64,000 nucleotides of DNA from Bacillus timonensis (GCF_004799755.1 NZ_SLUB01000007.1:79642-143641), one strand, 5' to 3'; counted from the stretch's first letter, positions 9,453 through 19,289 are shown. Notes: generated by a model from the sequence alone, not told the origin. Made by a program: numbers and translations.

Positions 9453-9470
9453 TAGGTAATCGATTACACA
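9453..9470. promoter_or_regulatory. ScrR-type operator O2
   Basis: TAGGTAATCGATTACACA shares the TAATCGATTA core. Its centre lies 31 bases from O1, about three helical turns. Confidence 0.8.
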
Positions 9471-9496
9471 TTTCTTTAAAAAATATAAAGACCTCC

Positions 9497-9514
9497 TGTG
9501 TAATCGATTACACA
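9497..9514. promoter_or_regulatory. ScrR-type operator O3 (perfect palindrome)
   Basis: TGTGTAATCGATTACACA is a perfect 18-base palindrome, 44 bases from O2 and just past the scrR stop codon. It is the best of the three sites and may control the scrA promoter. It could also serve as a CcpA-type site, because the LacI-family consensus overlaps. Confidence 0.85.
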
Positions 9515-9530
9515 TTTAGTACGAGACTGA

Positions 9531-10517
9531 TTATATACTATCTCGAATCATTAGTCTATAGTCGATTTGTTTTTTTTCTATGGAAGTCCCTTCCTGTAAA
9601 ATTTCTAACAATGTCTTAGCTGCCTCAGCCCCTGTATATTCACTAAGAAAATCAACGGTCGTTAATTTTGGAGAAACATACCTTGATAAATCAGATGCCC
9701 CCATACCGGTTAAGGCTACATCACCGGGAATCTCCAAGCCCTGTTCTTTTAAATATTCCATTGCTCCAATCGCCAAACGGTCAGTTACAGCCACAATGGC
9801 AGTTGGTTTTTCGATAGAAGCTTCAAATATTTTCTTAGCTGTCGAATATCCAGATTCAATTGTAAATTCTGCTTTTCCGAGCCATTTGTTGGCGACAGGT
9901 AGTTGATTTTCTTCCAAAGCCGCTACGTATCCCGCTTTCCTTTTGTATCCTACCTCATAATCCGTCTCATCTACACCAATAAATGCAATGCTCCGATGAC
10001 CTTTTTCTATTAACAGATTCGTGATTTCCTTTGCTGCTTGGAAGTTATTATTAATGACAGAAGGTACCCCCTCCATCTCCTGTCCAGTCGCAACAAACGG
10101 AATCCGTAGTTTTTTGATTTCCTCTAACAGCTCCTCACCACGATTGGTTGCAAGCAAAATGATCCCATCAACTTGTTTGCTTTTTAAAAGCTTCACATAC
10201 TCAATTTCTTTTTTCGGATCCAAATTTGTATTTGTAAGTAAGATTTGATAGCCGTGTTTTGCGAGTTCTTCGCTGATTCCATTAACGATTCTACTTGCTG
10301 TTTCTGTGCTCAACTTTGGTAAAATGACACCAATGACATTGGATTGCTTGGTCCGCAATGCTTTTGCATGCTCACTTGGTATATAGCCTGTTTCCTCGAT
10401 AATTTTTAAAATACGCTTGCGAACATCATCACTTACATACCCTGAATTGTTCAGCACGCGCGAAACAGTCGCACTCGACACATTCGCCAATCTCGCAATT
10501 TCCTTCATCGTCACCAT
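9531..10517 (-). CDS. scrR: Sucrose operon repressor, LacI family
   Basis: This DNA-binding repressor has 328 residues. It has an N-terminal LacI helix-turn-helix (MKEIARLANVSSATVSRVLN), the hinge helix region and a periplasmic-binding-protein-like effector domain. The ATG of MVTMKEI is chosen because GGAGG lies seven bases upstream; a start eight codons earlier has no binding site. It lies immediately upstream of scrA, with three TAATCGATTA palindromes between them, so it very probably represses scrAB and is released by a sugar such as fructose or sucrose-6-phosphate. The effector is an inference. Confidence 0.92.
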   Translation of the reverse strand: MVTMKEIARLANVSSATVSRVLNNSGYVSDDVRKRILKIIEETGYIPSEHAKALRTKQSNVIGVILPKLSTETASRIVNGISEELAKHGYQILLTNTNLDPKKEIEYVKLLKSKQVDGIILLATNRGEELLEEIKKLRIPFVATGQEMEGVPSVINNNFQAAKEITNLLIEKGHRSIAFIGVDETDYEVGYKRKAGYVAALEENQLPVANKWLGKAEFTIESGYSTAKKIFEASIEKPTAIVAVTDRLAIGAMEYLKEQGLEIPGDVALTGMGASDLSRYVSPKLTTVDFLSEYTGAEAAKTLLEILQEGTSIEKKQIDYRLMIRDSI

Positions 10518-10682
10518 GACATTTCCTCCAGTACTGTTCATTCCTCTCTATTTTACACAATTCGTTCAAGTACAAAAGGAATTTTAGTAACTTCGAAAAA
10601 TATTTATTCTTTAGAATGTTGGAATCCATTATAATAAAATGAATATACAGGGGTATTTGAATTGGAAAAGGTCGTGGGGTAA

Positions 10683-11519
10683 ATGATTGATAAACTTAAA
10701 AAAGGTAACTTTAAAGTAGTAAAGCCACTTCTTCCGGGATTAGCGAACCATCCAGTTATTAATGGTGTTATTGATGGGAACAATCCAGGAGAGATTTTTG
10801 TAGACAATCTGAATCATCCCGAAACAGCATTTATTTGGGCGAAAAATGAGATGTTCTATCTTTGTGGCAAAGTTGATAATCAAGAGTTTAATTCTAAACT
10901 TGAGGAATACATTGCATCCTTGATCAGGGTTGAGGCACTCCCTGAGGACGATACATTAAATCTCGAAATTTATTCAAACCATCAGTGGAATGGATCCATT
11001 GATTCGATTTTCACACGAGTTCCCTTGCTGAAAGGTGAACGTGTCCCTTTTGTTTTTCATAAAGCATGGTTTATTCCAAACGATGCGCTGGAAATCCCTG
11101 AGGGCTATGAGTTAAAAATAATTAATAAGGACCTTATTGATTGGGATGAAAGCCACATCGTTAAAAATGAAATCACAAAGTTTTGGGGCGAATCCTTGGA
11201 TGCATTTTTTCAAAAAGGATTCGGGTATGCCGTCGTTCAAGGTTCAACGATTATCGGAACGTGTTTGTCTGTTTTTGTATCGAAAAATGAATACGAGATT
11301 GGAATTAATACATATGACCCAAGTCATCGCGGAAAAGGGCTTGCTACAGCCATGGCAAGAGCCTTTATTAAGGAATGTCTGAGTCGAAGCGGAAACCCGC
11401 ACTGGACAACAGAATCATTTCGCAAAGACTCCATTGCGATTGCCAAGAAAGTTGGCTTTGAACAACTTGATCATTACCCCGTTTATTACTTGCCGTTTGA
11501 TCAATTTGTCATTAAATAA
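10683..11519 (+). CDS. GNAT-family N-acetyltransferase (ZmaR-like)
   Basis: This is a cytosolic acetyl-CoA-dependent transferase of 278 residues. The C-terminal half carries the GNAT fold, with the acetyl-CoA loop around THRGKGLATAMA (SHRGKGLATAMA in the protein) and the following helix. The N-terminal half matches the extended family that includes the zwittermicin-resistance protein ZmaR. The substrate is unknown. AAAAGGTCGTGGGG precedes the ATG. It stands alone, divergent from scrR, with its own terminator. Confidence 0.82.
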   Translation: MIDKLKKGNFKVVKPLLPGLANHPVINGVIDGNNPGEIFVDNLNHPETAFIWAKNEMFYLCGKVDNQEFNSKLEEYIASLIRVEALPEDDTLNLEIYSNHQWNGSIDSIFTRVPLLKGERVPFVFHKAWFIPNDALEIPEGYELKIINKDLIDWDESHIVKNEITKFWGESLDAFFQKGFGYAVVQGSTIIGTCLSVFVSKNEYEIGINTYDPSHRGKGLATAMARAFIKECLSRSGNPHWTTESFRKDSIAIAKKVGFEQLDHYPVYYLPFDQFVIK

Positions 11520-11550
11520 GGAGTTCTCCTCGCGGTTAACTCCTTTTTTT
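11518..11550 (+). terminator. Rho-independent terminator of the GNAT gene
   Basis: AAGGAGTT pairs with AACTCCTT and is followed by a run of T. The stem starts inside the stop codon. On the other strand the hairpin is followed by TTATTTAAT and may weakly end kynA transcripts. Confidence 0.85.
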
Positions 11551-11659
11551 ATCTAGACAACTTATATGGTAAACTCCTGAATCGAACAGTTTCTCTTCCG
11601 AAATTCTTTCTCTATTGGAGCCGCTTGAATTTGAATGTCCATTTTTGAGTTATACACCT

Positions 11660-12481
11660 CTATAGTTTTGTCCGGATATTCCACAACTCTGGGAAAAAGC
11701 GATGGTTCATGACCTGCTTCAAATACTCGACACCTGCCGAGCCACCTGTCCCTCTCTTGTACCCGATAATTCGTTCGACGGTAATCATGTGATTGTATCG
11801 CCATTTTTGTTGGTGTGATTCGATATCCACTAGCTTCTCCGCAAGCTCGTAAAAATCCCAATATTTTTCAACATTTTGATAGACTTCAAGCCAAGCCTGT
11901 TCGACGCTTTCGTTGGCCTTATAGTCCTCCGTCCAATCTCTATCCAAGCAGGTTTTGTCAATCGTAAAGCCTCTTTTCGAAAGAGCAAGAATTGCCGCAT
12001 CATAAATACTCTTTTCTCTAATCGCGGTCTCAACCTGTTTATAAACTTCAGGTTGATGCTTATAAACACCCAGTACATTCGGCTTTTTATGTCCTAACGC
12101 AAACTCAATTAGCCGATTTTGATAGGACTGGAAGCCTGAGGATTTTCCGAGTTCACCTCTAAATTCCATGTATTCTGATGGAGTTAACGTTGATAGAACA
12201 TCCCATGATTGAATCAATTGCTGCTGAATGCGTGAGACCCTTGATAGCATTTTAAATGCAGGTTCAAGGTCACTTTTTAAAATAGACGCTTTTGCTGCAT
12301 TCACCTCATGCAAAATAAGCTTCATCCATAACTCACTTGTTTGGTGAATGATGATAAACAGCATCTCATCATGATGTTCAGAGAGTCGATGCTGACTCGA
12401 AAGTAAAGAATCTAACTGAAGATAATCTCCATATGTCATGTCCTTTGATAAATCATCATAAATACCGTCGTTTTTACTCAT
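11660..12481 (-). CDS. kynA: Tryptophan 2,3-dioxygenase
   Basis: This haem enzyme of 273 residues opens the indole ring of L-tryptophan to N-formylkynurenine, the first step of tryptophan breakdown. Family signatures are [15 protein letters not shown], the substrate-site [11 protein letters not shown] (His46), an Arg-rich middle segment, and the C-terminal [20 protein letters not shown] with the haem-ligand His. The start is the ATG of MSKNDG, with AAGGAG six bases upstream; an ATG two codons earlier overlaps that site. The usual partners kynU and kynB are not adjacent, so either the pathway is dispersed or the enzyme works alone. Confidence 0.93.
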   Translation of the reverse strand: MSKNDGIYDDLSKDMTYGDYLQLDSLLSSQHRLSEHHDEMLFIIIHQTSELWMKLILHEVNAAKASILKSDLEPAFKMLSRVSRIQQQLIQSWDVLSTLTPSEYMEFRGELGKSSGFQSYQNRLIEFALGHKKPNVLGVYKHQPEVYKQVETAIREKSIYDAAILALSKRGFTIDKTCLDRDWTEDYKANESVEQAWLEVYQNVEKYWDFYELAEKLVDIESHQQKWRYNHMITVERIIGYKRGTGGSAGVEYLKQVMNHRFFPELWNIRTKL

Positions 12482-12589
12482 ACACATCTCCTTTCCATTT
12501 TGAATCCTAATCTTTACTTTCTATGAATATGCCGAAAAATCCTACATATTTATGATTTTCTTTAACCGCACTTGGCTCTGTCGATCGTT

Positions 12590-12631
12590 GCAAAAAATAA
12601 ATAGCCACCTGGAAATCCATTTCCTAGTGGC
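12590..12631 (-). terminator. Terminator of the exporter pair
   Basis: GCCAC...GTGGC arms with inner GGAAAT/ATTTCC form a long imperfect stem, followed on the minus strand by TATTTATTTTTT. Confidence 0.65.
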
Positions 12632-12637
12632 TTCAAC

Positions 12638-13069
12638 CTATACTTTTTTTCTTCTTCTAATAATCAACTGATTCAATACCTCTGATATGACGAGCCCGAA
12701 TGCAATGGCACCCGAAATCATAAACGCCCTTGCCGCTAGTGGTAAAGCAGTTGAATAGTCATTTTCAACAAAGTTCCTCATCGCGTCATATGAGATTCCA
12801 CCTGGCACCAACGGGATAATTCCGACGATGCTGTAGATAATAACTGGGTTTTTATATACTTTAGCAAAAATATGGCTGATGATCGCGACTAAAACGGAGG
12901 CAGCAAGCGTCGCATAAACCGCATCAACGCCTCTCAAAAATAAACTGATATATAACATCCAACCAATCATCCCAACTAGTCCACATTTTAAAAGGGACTT
13001 TTTGGGAACATTGAAGATGATCCCGAATGTGCTAGAAGCAATTAAGCTAGTAACCAAATGAGCAAGCAT
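12638..13069 (-). CDS. Threonine/serine exporter family protein, YjjB-like subunit
   Basis: This small membrane protein of 143 residues has four to five predicted hydrophobic segments and matches the C-terminal half of ThrE (DUF3815). In bacteria with split systems it partners a YjjP-like subunit, and the pair exports small acids or amino acids. The E. coli pair exports succinate and corynebacterial ThrE exports threonine. The motif IVPLVPGG is typical. It lies 17 bases after the partner gene with AAAGGAG in the gap, so the two are co-transcribed. The substrate is not known here. Confidence 0.85.
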   Translation of the reverse strand: MLAHLVTSLIASSTFGIIFNVPKKSLLKCGLVGMIGWMLYISLFLRGVDAVYATLAASVLVAIISHIFAKVYKNPVIIYSIVGIIPLVPGGISYDAMRNFVENDYSTALPLAARAFMISGAIAFGLVISEVLNQLIIRRRKKV

Positions 13070-13086
13070 TGTAGACTCCTTTCATC

Positions 13087-13830
13087 TTAGAAAATCGCAA
13101 GGACCACTGCTACTCCCGTTCCAATTGCAAAGGCTGTTAAAAACGCTTCTGCCCCTTTAGATATCCCAGAAACGAGGTGTCCCGCAATCAAATCACGAAC
13201 TGCGTTTGTAATCAGTAAACCTGGAACAAGTGGCATCACAGATCCGATGATAATTTTATCAAGCTCTGATCCAATCCCAGTCCTGATAAATAGATAGGCA
13301 ACCATTCCTATTAAAAATGAAGCCAAAAACTCCGCAAAGAATTTGATTCGAATCAGCCGGTGAAGGTAGATAAAAAAGGCAAATCCTACTCCTCCCGCCA
13401 CACACGCTGGTAAAAAATCCGTCCAGGTTCCAAGGAACATGATGGTAAAACAGCCACTAGCAAGGGTTGCTGCAAGAATCTGTATCCAGACGGGATAGGA
13501 AAGATCCTTTTTTGAAAGGGCGTCTAGCTCATGCTTTGCCTCCTGAAGTGTTAAATCCCCGCTGCTGATTTTGCGTGAAATGCTATTCACGAGGGTTACC
13601 TTTTCTAAATCAGTGGAACGCTCATTGATTCGTATTAAATTAGTGGGTTCTGTATCACTCATCGAAAACATAATGGCAGTTGGTGTCACATAACTATGGG
13701 AAGATAAAATCCCAAATGCAGCGGCCATTCGGTTCATCGTATCCTCTACTCGATACGTCTCTGCTCCACTTTCAAGCATTATTTTTCCTGCCAACAAGCA
13801 GATTTCCATGACTTCACTCTTTTTTTCCAT
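13087..13830 (-). CDS. Threonine/serine exporter family protein, YjjP-like subunit
   Basis: This protein of 247 residues corresponds to the N-terminal half of ThrE (DUF1212). It has a soluble N-terminal part with LESGAETYRVEDTM and HSYVTPTAIM, then about five membrane segments including VMPLVPGLLITNAVRDL. It works with the YjjB-like protein encoded next. I start at MEKKSE, nine bases after GGAG; an earlier ATG (MERCF) overlaps that site. The pair is monocistronic apart from its own two genes and ends at a shared terminator. Confidence 0.87.
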   Translation of the reverse strand: MEKKSEVMEICLLAGKIMLESGAETYRVEDTMNRMAAAFGILSSHSYVTPTAIMFSMSDTEPTNLIRINERSTDLEKVTLVNSISRKISSGDLTLQEAKHELDALSKKDLSYPVWIQILAATLASGCFTIMFLGTWTDFLPACVAGGVGFAFFIYLHRLIRIKFFAEFLASFLIGMVAYLFIRTGIGSELDKIIIGSVMPLVPGLLITNAVRDLIAGHLVSGISKGAEAFLTAFAIGTGVAVVLAIF

Positions 13831-13971
13831 AAAACACCGCTCCATGATTAAAAAATAACATATTGTAAAGCTTATATGAAAGACAGCCTCATAATCAACT
13901 TAAAGTTTGGTAAACATGAGAATAATGGTAATTCTTCTGGATTTATGATATATTCATCCATTATAGAGGAT

Positions 13972-14007
13972 GTTCAAAAAGACACGAATCGATTGTGATT
14001 TTTGAAC
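13972..14007. repeat. Inverted repeat upstream of glnS
   Basis: GTTCAAAAA and TTTTTGAAC flank 18 bases, about 35 bases upstream of the glnS start. It contains no T-box signature. The function is unknown; it may be a leader structure or a dispersed palindrome. Confidence 0.6.
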
Positions 14008-14040
14008 GTTTAGTACAGGATAACGAAAGAGGTTATAAGC

Positions 14041-15702
14041 GTGGACAATAATAACGTTTCAAACTTTATTAGAAATATTATAATCGATGATTTAGAAACA
14101 GGAAAACGCGATCATGTCGTTACCCGGTTTCCTCCAGAACCAAATGGGTACTTACATATCGGGCATGCCAAATCAATCATTCTAAATTTTGACCTTGCGG
14201 ATGAATTTAAGGGTCGAACAAACCTGCGATTTGATGATACAAACCCCTTGAAAGAGGATATTGAGTTTGTAAACTCCATCAAAGAGGATGTAAAATGGCT
14301 TGGTTATGATTGGGACGGTCTCTTTTTTGCTTCGGATTACTTTGAAGAAATGTATAACCGGGCTGTTTTACTCATTAAAAAAGGTCTTGCCTATGTGGAT
14401 GATTTAAGTGCAGATGAAATCCGTGAATACCGCGGAACTCTAACAGAGCCTGGAAAAGAAAGTCCATACCGTGACCGTACGATTGAGGAAAACCTTGAGT
14501 TATTTGAAAACATGCGTGCAGGCAAATACGGAAATGGTGAAAAAGTATTACGTGCAAAAATTGATATGAAGTCGCCGAACATTAATTTACGTGACCCAGT
14601 TATTTACCGAATTTCACATACAGCTCATCATAATACAGGTGATAAATGGTGTATCTACCCATTGTATGCTTTTGCTCACCCAATTGAGGATGCAATTGAG
14701 GGTGTAACTCACTCTATTTGTACGATTGAGTTTGAGGATCAACGTCCTTTTTATAATTGGGTTGTTGAGCAATGTGAAATGGAAAGTAAACCTCAACAAA
14801 TTGAATTTGGTCGTATCAATTTAACAAATACTGTCATGAGTAAGCGTAAATTGAAGCAGCTAGTTGAGGAAGGTCATGTGGACGGATGGGACGACCCTCG
14901 CATGCCAACTATTTCTGGACTAAGAAGAAAAGGATATACACCTGAGGCAATCCGTACATTCTTGCGTGAGTTAGGGGTCGCGAAAAACAACGGTACCGTT
15001 GATACACAAATGCTTGAGCATTTCGTTCGTGAAGATTTAAAGTTAAAAGCACCACGTACAATGGGTATCATTAATCCACTTAAAGTCGTCATAACGAACT
15101 ATCCAGAAGGTCATGTGGAAATGCTCGATGCTGAGATTAACCCTGAAAATCCGGAAATGGGAACTAGACAAATCCCGTTCTCTCGTGAAATTTATATCGA
15201 ACAAGAGGATTTCATGGAAAATCCACCGAAAAAATATTTCCGTCTCTTCCCTGGTAATGAGGTTCGTCTAAAGCATGCTTACTTCATTAAATGTGAAGAA
15301 GTAATCAAGGATGAAGAAGGAAATGTAGTGGAACTTCGTTGTACGTATGACCCTGAAACAAAGAGTGGTACTGGCTTTACGGGTCGTAAGGTAAAAGGTA
15401 CGATTCACTGGGTGGAGGCTACACAAGCGGTGCCAGCTGAATTCCGTCTTTATGAGCCACTGATTTTAGATGCGGAAGAAAATGAGGATGAGGAAGAAGA
15501 CAAAACATTCCTTGATTATGTCAATCCAAACTCCCTTGAGGTTTTAAATGGATTCGTTGAACCTAACATGAAGGATGCGAAGCCACATGATAAGTTCCAA
15601 TTCTTTAGACATGGCTACTTTAATGTCGATCCAAAACACACGACAGAAGACCATCTCGTCTTTAACCTAACTGTTTCATTGAAAAGTTCATTCAAATTAT
15701 AA
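14041..15702 (+). CDS. glnS: Glutaminyl-tRNA synthetase
   Basis: This class I aminoacyl-tRNA synthetase of 553 residues, close to the E. coli enzyme's length, charges tRNA-Gln directly with glutamine. The signature [17 protein letters not shown] holds the HIGH motif, and VMSKRKL is the KMSKS equivalent. The GlnRS-type beta-barrel anticodon domain follows ([15 protein letters not shown]). There is no YqeY extension. The start is GTG with AGAGG upstream. Many Bacillus species lack this enzyme and make Gln-tRNA through Glu-tRNA and GatCAB, so the gene is notable. GluRS is excluded by length and by the GlnRS-specific C-terminus. Confidence 0.95.
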   Translation: MDNNNVSNFIRNIIIDDLETGKRDHVVTRFPPEPNGYLHIGHAKSIILNFDLADEFKGRTNLRFDDTNPLKEDIEFVNSIKEDVKWLGYDWDGLFFASDYFEEMYNRAVLLIKKGLAYVDDLSADEIREYRGTLTEPGKESPYRDRTIEENLELFENMRAGKYGNGEKVLRAKIDMKSPNINLRDPVIYRISHTAHHNTGDKWCIYPLYAFAHPIEDAIEGVTHSICTIEFEDQRPFYNWVVEQCEMESKPQQIEFGRINLTNTVMSKRKLKQLVEEGHVDGWDDPRMPTISGLRRKGYTPEAIRTFLRELGVAKNNGTVDTQMLEHFVREDLKLKAPRTMGIINPLKVVITNYPEGHVEMLDAEINPENPEMGTRQIPFSREIYIEQEDFMENPPKKYFRLFPGNEVRLKHAYFIKCEEVIKDEEGNVVELRCTYDPETKSGTGFTGRKVKGTIHWVEATQAVPAEFRLYEPLILDAEENEDEEEDKTFLDYVNPNSLEVLNGFVEPNMKDAKPHDKFQFFRHGYFNVDPKHTTEDHLVFNLTVSLKSSFKL

Positions 15703-15703
15703 A

Positions 15704-15747
15704 AAAGAGACTCGTGCACACAATCGTGTTGCACGAGTCTTCTTTTT
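15704..15747. terminator. Bidirectional terminator between glnS and the LytB-like gene
   Basis: GACTCGTGCA pairs perfectly with TGCACGAGTC and is followed by TTCTTTTT on the plus strand. On the minus strand the stem is followed by TCTTTTTT, so it serves both convergent genes. Confidence 0.88.
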
Positions 15748-17317
15748 AGTATCTGTCCTCTAGATCGATCCCTTGGTAATAGTGCTTAAGGATTTCCTCA
15801 AAAGTTGCGCCTTTTTCAGCCATACCGACTGCACCTGTTTGTGACAAGCCGACACCATGACCCCAGCCACCACCGTATACTTTAAAGCCTACAATTTCTT
15901 TATTTTGGTCTTTCACCGGCTCAATATGGAACAAAGTACTTAAAAGTGAGGCCTGGTTACCACTTGCATTAATGTATTTTAACGTCGTACGAATTCGGTC
16001 TTTGTATTCATAAAAAGTACCATTTTCTGTAACAAACTCAATTTCGAGCACGCGGCCTGAGCTTGAGCGCTCATTCACATTAATTTCATATACCTTACCT
16101 ACTTCTATATTATATGACGTGCTTAACACATCGCTGATTTCCTCTGCCGTCCATTCAAAATTCCAGCGATGGTATTTCGACCAATCCGCTTCAAAATCTC
16201 CTTCTTTTGCTGCTCGTAAGGACTTAGAATTGCTGTGGTTTTTAAAGACCTCCAGCGATGGAACATGCTCGAACGCCTTCCCTCTTTGTGCATCAGGCAC
16301 CCCTCTTAGGTAAGGAACAGGGTCTGAACTCCACACATCTTCATTATTTGCTGAGAATCCCCCGCTAGTAGAGTTAAAGACAGCCGTGATTAATTTACCT
16401 TCATACGTTGCGACAATTCCTCGTGTGCCATCAACTGCACCATTTGAGATGGGGTGTTCAGCTTCAAAACCGCCATACACTTGGTCAGATGTTGTCGGAA
16501 GAAGGTCATAGCCATCCTTGCCTCTCTTCCCCATATTGGATAAGGCATAGGTTCTAGCCGCAATCGCCTGTGATTTTTGTGCTTCTAATTCACCATATGG
16601 AACAGGTGGCAGCTCACGTGGTACTACGCCATATAAATACTCCTCAATTGGAAGTTCATTGATTCCTGCAAGTGCCCCAGAACTGTTAAAACCAACCTCC
16701 GCTATACCTCTGTATTTTTTTCCGTTAATTGTAACTAAATCACTTGAAATGACTTGAATGGGGTTAGTCGTTGTTTTTGCTGTTTCACCATCAGAAACCT
16801 TGATTGTGGACTCCCCTTCAACAGTCGTAATGAGTCGCCAATAAGCATCGCTTGCACCTAAACCTTTGGAGATGATTTCATTTTTAAAAGCATTTCTCAC
16901 TGAAAATGATGCATCTGATGGAAACTCTCCTATCAATAATCTCCAACCATTATTGTATTCCTCGATATATGTTGGATACCCATATGATTCGGCTCGTTGC
17001 AACCAATCAGCAATATAAGCATTGCTCGTTGAAAACGCAACCTGTAATCGGTAGTTTGTCTTAACAACGGATGATCCTGCTAATTCGACTTGTACTTCAT
17101 CGTTAGATCCTGTTGAAAGGATTTCGCCAGTTACTTTGTCTGTGATATCAAAGCTACCGACTCCCCCTACTGTAAGTAACTCCTCAGAAGGCATAACCCC
17201 GATGCGAATCGTTGGTTCTTCTCCCTCACTTGCTTCTGCTAGATTGTTCCAATTCCCTTGTAGCGATAAAATGCTAACAATAGCAAACACAAAAAATAGT
17301 TTTAAAAATTTCTTCAC
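15746..17317 (-). CDS. SpoIID/LytB-domain protein, secreted
   Basis: This is a secreted cell-wall protein of 523 residues with an N-terminal signal peptide (MKKFLKLFFVFAIVSIL). Residues about 85-170 resemble a SPOR-like peptidoglycan-binding domain (YRLQVAFSTSNAYIADW). The SpoIID/LytB domain follows, with the catalytic-Glu segment EYLYGVVPRELPP, the AIAARTYALS helix and the C-terminal GGGWGHGVGLSQTGAVGMA. SpoIID relatives are lytic transglycosylases that cut glycan strands lacking stem peptides. This protein is longer than SpoIID and nearer to LytB-type amidase enhancers. Whether it acts in sporulation or vegetative growth cannot be told. It is monocistronic. Confidence 0.88.
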   Translation of the reverse strand: MKKFLKLFFVFAIVSILSLQGNWNNLAEASEGEEPTIRIGVMPSEELLTVGGVGSFDITDKVTGEILSTGSNDEVQVELAGSSVVKTNYRLQVAFSTSNAYIADWLQRAESYGYPTYIEEYNNGWRLLIGEFPSDASFSVRNAFKNEIISKGLGASDAYWRLITTVEGESTIKVSDGETAKTTTNPIQVISSDLVTINGKKYRGIAEVGFNSSGALAGINELPIEEYLYGVVPRELPPVPYGELEAQKSQAIAARTYALSNMGKRGKDGYDLLPTTSDQVYGGFEAEHPISNGAVDGTRGIVATYEGKLITAVFNSTSGGFSANNEDVWSSDPVPYLRGVPDAQRGKAFEHVPSLEVFKNHSNSKSLRAAKEGDFEADWSKYHRWNFEWTAEEISDVLSTSYNIEVGKVYEINVNERSSSGRVLEIEFVTENGTFYEYKDRIRTTLKYINASGNQASLLSTLFHIEPVKDQNKEIVGFKVYGGGWGHGVGLSQTGAVGMAEKGATFEEILKHYYQGIDLEDRY

Positions 17318-17436
17318 TTACGATTCCCCCCTACTAATTTCTCGTTATATAGAATAGTTCGGTAGGGGAATGAAATTACCTTTCATACTATTTTACTATT
17401 TTTCGAAATTTAATTTCAACCGTATATTTTACTAGC

Positions 17437-17456
17437 TTTCTATCTTTAGATAGAAA
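17437..17456. repeat. Small perfect inverted repeat
   Basis: TTTCTATC and GATAGAAA around TTTA, upstream of the LytB-like gene. No T-run follows and no function is assigned. Confidence 0.4.
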
Positions 17457-17543
17457 ACGACATGATTCTTTTTTCTTCTCTTCTTTTTATGGGAATGAAC
17501 CGCATTTTGGCTGAAATTTTCTTATGTCCATTGACCTAGTCAA

Positions 17544-17572
17544 TAAAAAATGACCAGGATTTCCTGGCCATT
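17544..17572 (-). terminator. Terminator of the ABC exporter gene
   Basis: AATGGCCAGGA pairs with TCCTGGTCATT, followed by TTTTTTATTG on the minus strand. The stem overlaps the stop codon. Confidence 0.85.
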
Positions 17573-19289
17573 AAGATTGATATTGAACTTGATGCAGATT
17601 CGCGAAGATGCCACCCTTTTCAAGCAGCTCATCATGACCGCCTTGTTCGGCTATACCATCCTCCGTTACCACTACAATGCGGTCTGCATTACGAATAGTT
17701 GCCAGACGGTGAGCGATGACAAGGGTTGTGCGATTTTTCGAAAGCTCTGTTAGCGCCTTTTGGATAATTTGTTCGGTTTCTGTATCTAGTGCTGAAGTAG
17801 CTTCATCTAAAATTAAGATCGGCGGATTTTTTAAGAACATCCGGGCAATCGCAATCCTTTGTTTTTGACCACCTGAAAGCTTTAGTCCCCTTTCTCCAAC
17901 CTGTGTTTCGTACCCATCGGGTAGACCAGCGATAAAGTCTTCTAAATGGGCACGTCTTGCCGCTTCTTCAATTTGTTCGTCCGTTGCCCCAAGCATCCCG
18001 TACGCAATATTTTCCTTCAATGTTCCTGTAAACAGGAAAACATCTTGCTGCACAATTCCGATTTGTGACCGCAACGATTGCTTTGTCATTTTTCGAATAT
18101 CGATTCCATCAATAGAAATGGAACCTCCATCCACATCGTAGAAACGTGGAATTAAGGAACAAATGGTTGTTTTCCCTGCTCCAGACGGACCAACAAACGC
18201 GACCGTTTCACCTGCATGAACCTTAAGATGGATATCCTTTAGAACAGGACCCTGCTTTTCATCATAGCCAAAAGTGACATGATTAAACACGATGTCGCCA
18301 CGAAGGGATGGAACCGCTATGGCATCCTTTGCATCCTCTACCTCTGGCTCCATATCGAGAAGCTCTGTAAATCGTTTGAAGCCTGCCATACCCTTTGGAT
18401 AAAGCTCTAATAAAGCACTTATTTTATCAATTGGCTTAAAAAGCACATTAACGTAAAGGACAAACCCAACGAGTTCCCCGTAAGTCAGGTCTCCATTAAA
18501 ACTCAGCCATGCACCGACAACTAACACGATAAGCACAAACAAACGTGTCATGAGGTAGATCCCTGCTGAAGTTGATCCCATAACCTTGTAAGCACCTAGC
18601 TTAGAGCGGCGGAATTTACAATTGTCTACCTTAAACCTTGAAATTTCAAATTCTTCATTTGTGAAGGACTGGACCACTCGTGCCCCTGCAACACTGTCCT
18701 CTACCCGCGCATTAACATCAGCGATATTGCTATACATCGCTTTCCACGCACGATTCATACGGACATTCGAAAAAGCAATGAGCCAAATTAAAAATGGCAC
18801 AACAATGATTGCGATTAAGGCTAGCTTCACATTAATCGTTAGCATAATCCAAAATGCCCCGACAAAGGTCATGATGGCAATGAATAAATCCTCTGGACCA
18901 TGGTGGGCAAGCTCCCCAATATCGAACAAATCATTTGTAATCCGACTCATAATATGACCTGTTTTTGTGTTATCAAAAAAGCGAAACGATTGTCGTTGGA
19001 CATGCTGGAACAGCTGCTGACGCATATCTGTTTCAATGTTAATTCCAAGCTTATGACCCCAATAGCCCACGATAAATTGCAATCCTGAACTAACTACGTA
19101 TAAAACTAAAAGCCCAATACTCACCCACGCAATTGCTGACCAGTTTCTGCTTGGCAGTAGTGAATCAATGAACCACTGCACCGCAAGCGGAAAGGCAAGT
19201 TCTAAAATCGCCACAATTACCGCACAGCTGAAGTCGATTAAAAATAGCGTCCGGTGCGGCTTGTAATATGTAAAAAAACGTTGAATCAT
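17571..19289 (-). CDS. ABC exporter, fused membrane and ATPase domains (YwjA-like)
   Basis: This half-size ABC exporter of 572 residues would work as a homodimer or with another half-transporter. The N-terminal 300 residues form a type-1 exporter membrane domain with six helices. The ATPase domain has Walker A GPSGAGKTT, the Q-loop IVQQDVFLF, the signature LSGGQKQRIAIAR, Walker B ILILDEATSALD and the switch VIAHRL. The closest family I recognise is Bacillus YwjA, a putative lipid or drug exporter. The substrate is unknown. The ATG has AAGGAGA upstream, and the gene is monocistronic. Confidence 0.9.
   Translation of the reverse strand: MIQRFFTYYKPHRTLFLIDFSCAVIVAILELAFPLAVQWFIDSLLPSRNWSAIAWVSIGLLVLYVVSSGLQFIVGYWGHKLGINIETDMRQQLFQHVQRQSFRFFDNTKTGHIMSRITNDLFDIGELAHHGPEDLFIAIMTFVGAFWIMLTINVKLALIAIIVVPFLIWLIAFSNVRMNRAWKAMYSNIADVNARVEDSVAGARVVQSFTNEEFEISRFKVDNCKFRRSKLGAYKVMGSTSAGIYLMTRLFVLIVLVVGAWLSFNGDLTYGELVGFVLYVNVLFKPIDKISALLELYPKGMAGFKRFTELLDMEPEVEDAKDAIAVPSLRGDIVFNHVTFGYDEKQGPVLKDIHLKVHAGETVAFVGPSGAGKTTICSLIPRFYDVDGGSISIDGIDIRKMTKQSLRSQIGIVQQDVFLFTGTLKENIAYGMLGATDEQIEEAARRAHLEDFIAGLPDGYETQVGERGLKLSGGQKQRIAIARMFLKNPPILILDEATSALDTETEQIIQKALTELSKNRTTLVIAHRLATIRNADRIVVVTEDGIAEQGGHDELLEKGGIFANLHQVQYQS

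Noticed and set aside
11562..11861. 99-codon frame overlapping the 3' end of kynA
   Set aside because: It lies in another frame over conserved kynA sequence and matches no family.
13846..14040. T-box leader upstream of glnS
   Set aside because: The conserved T-box sequence (AGGGTGGNACCGCG) and specifier stem are absent.
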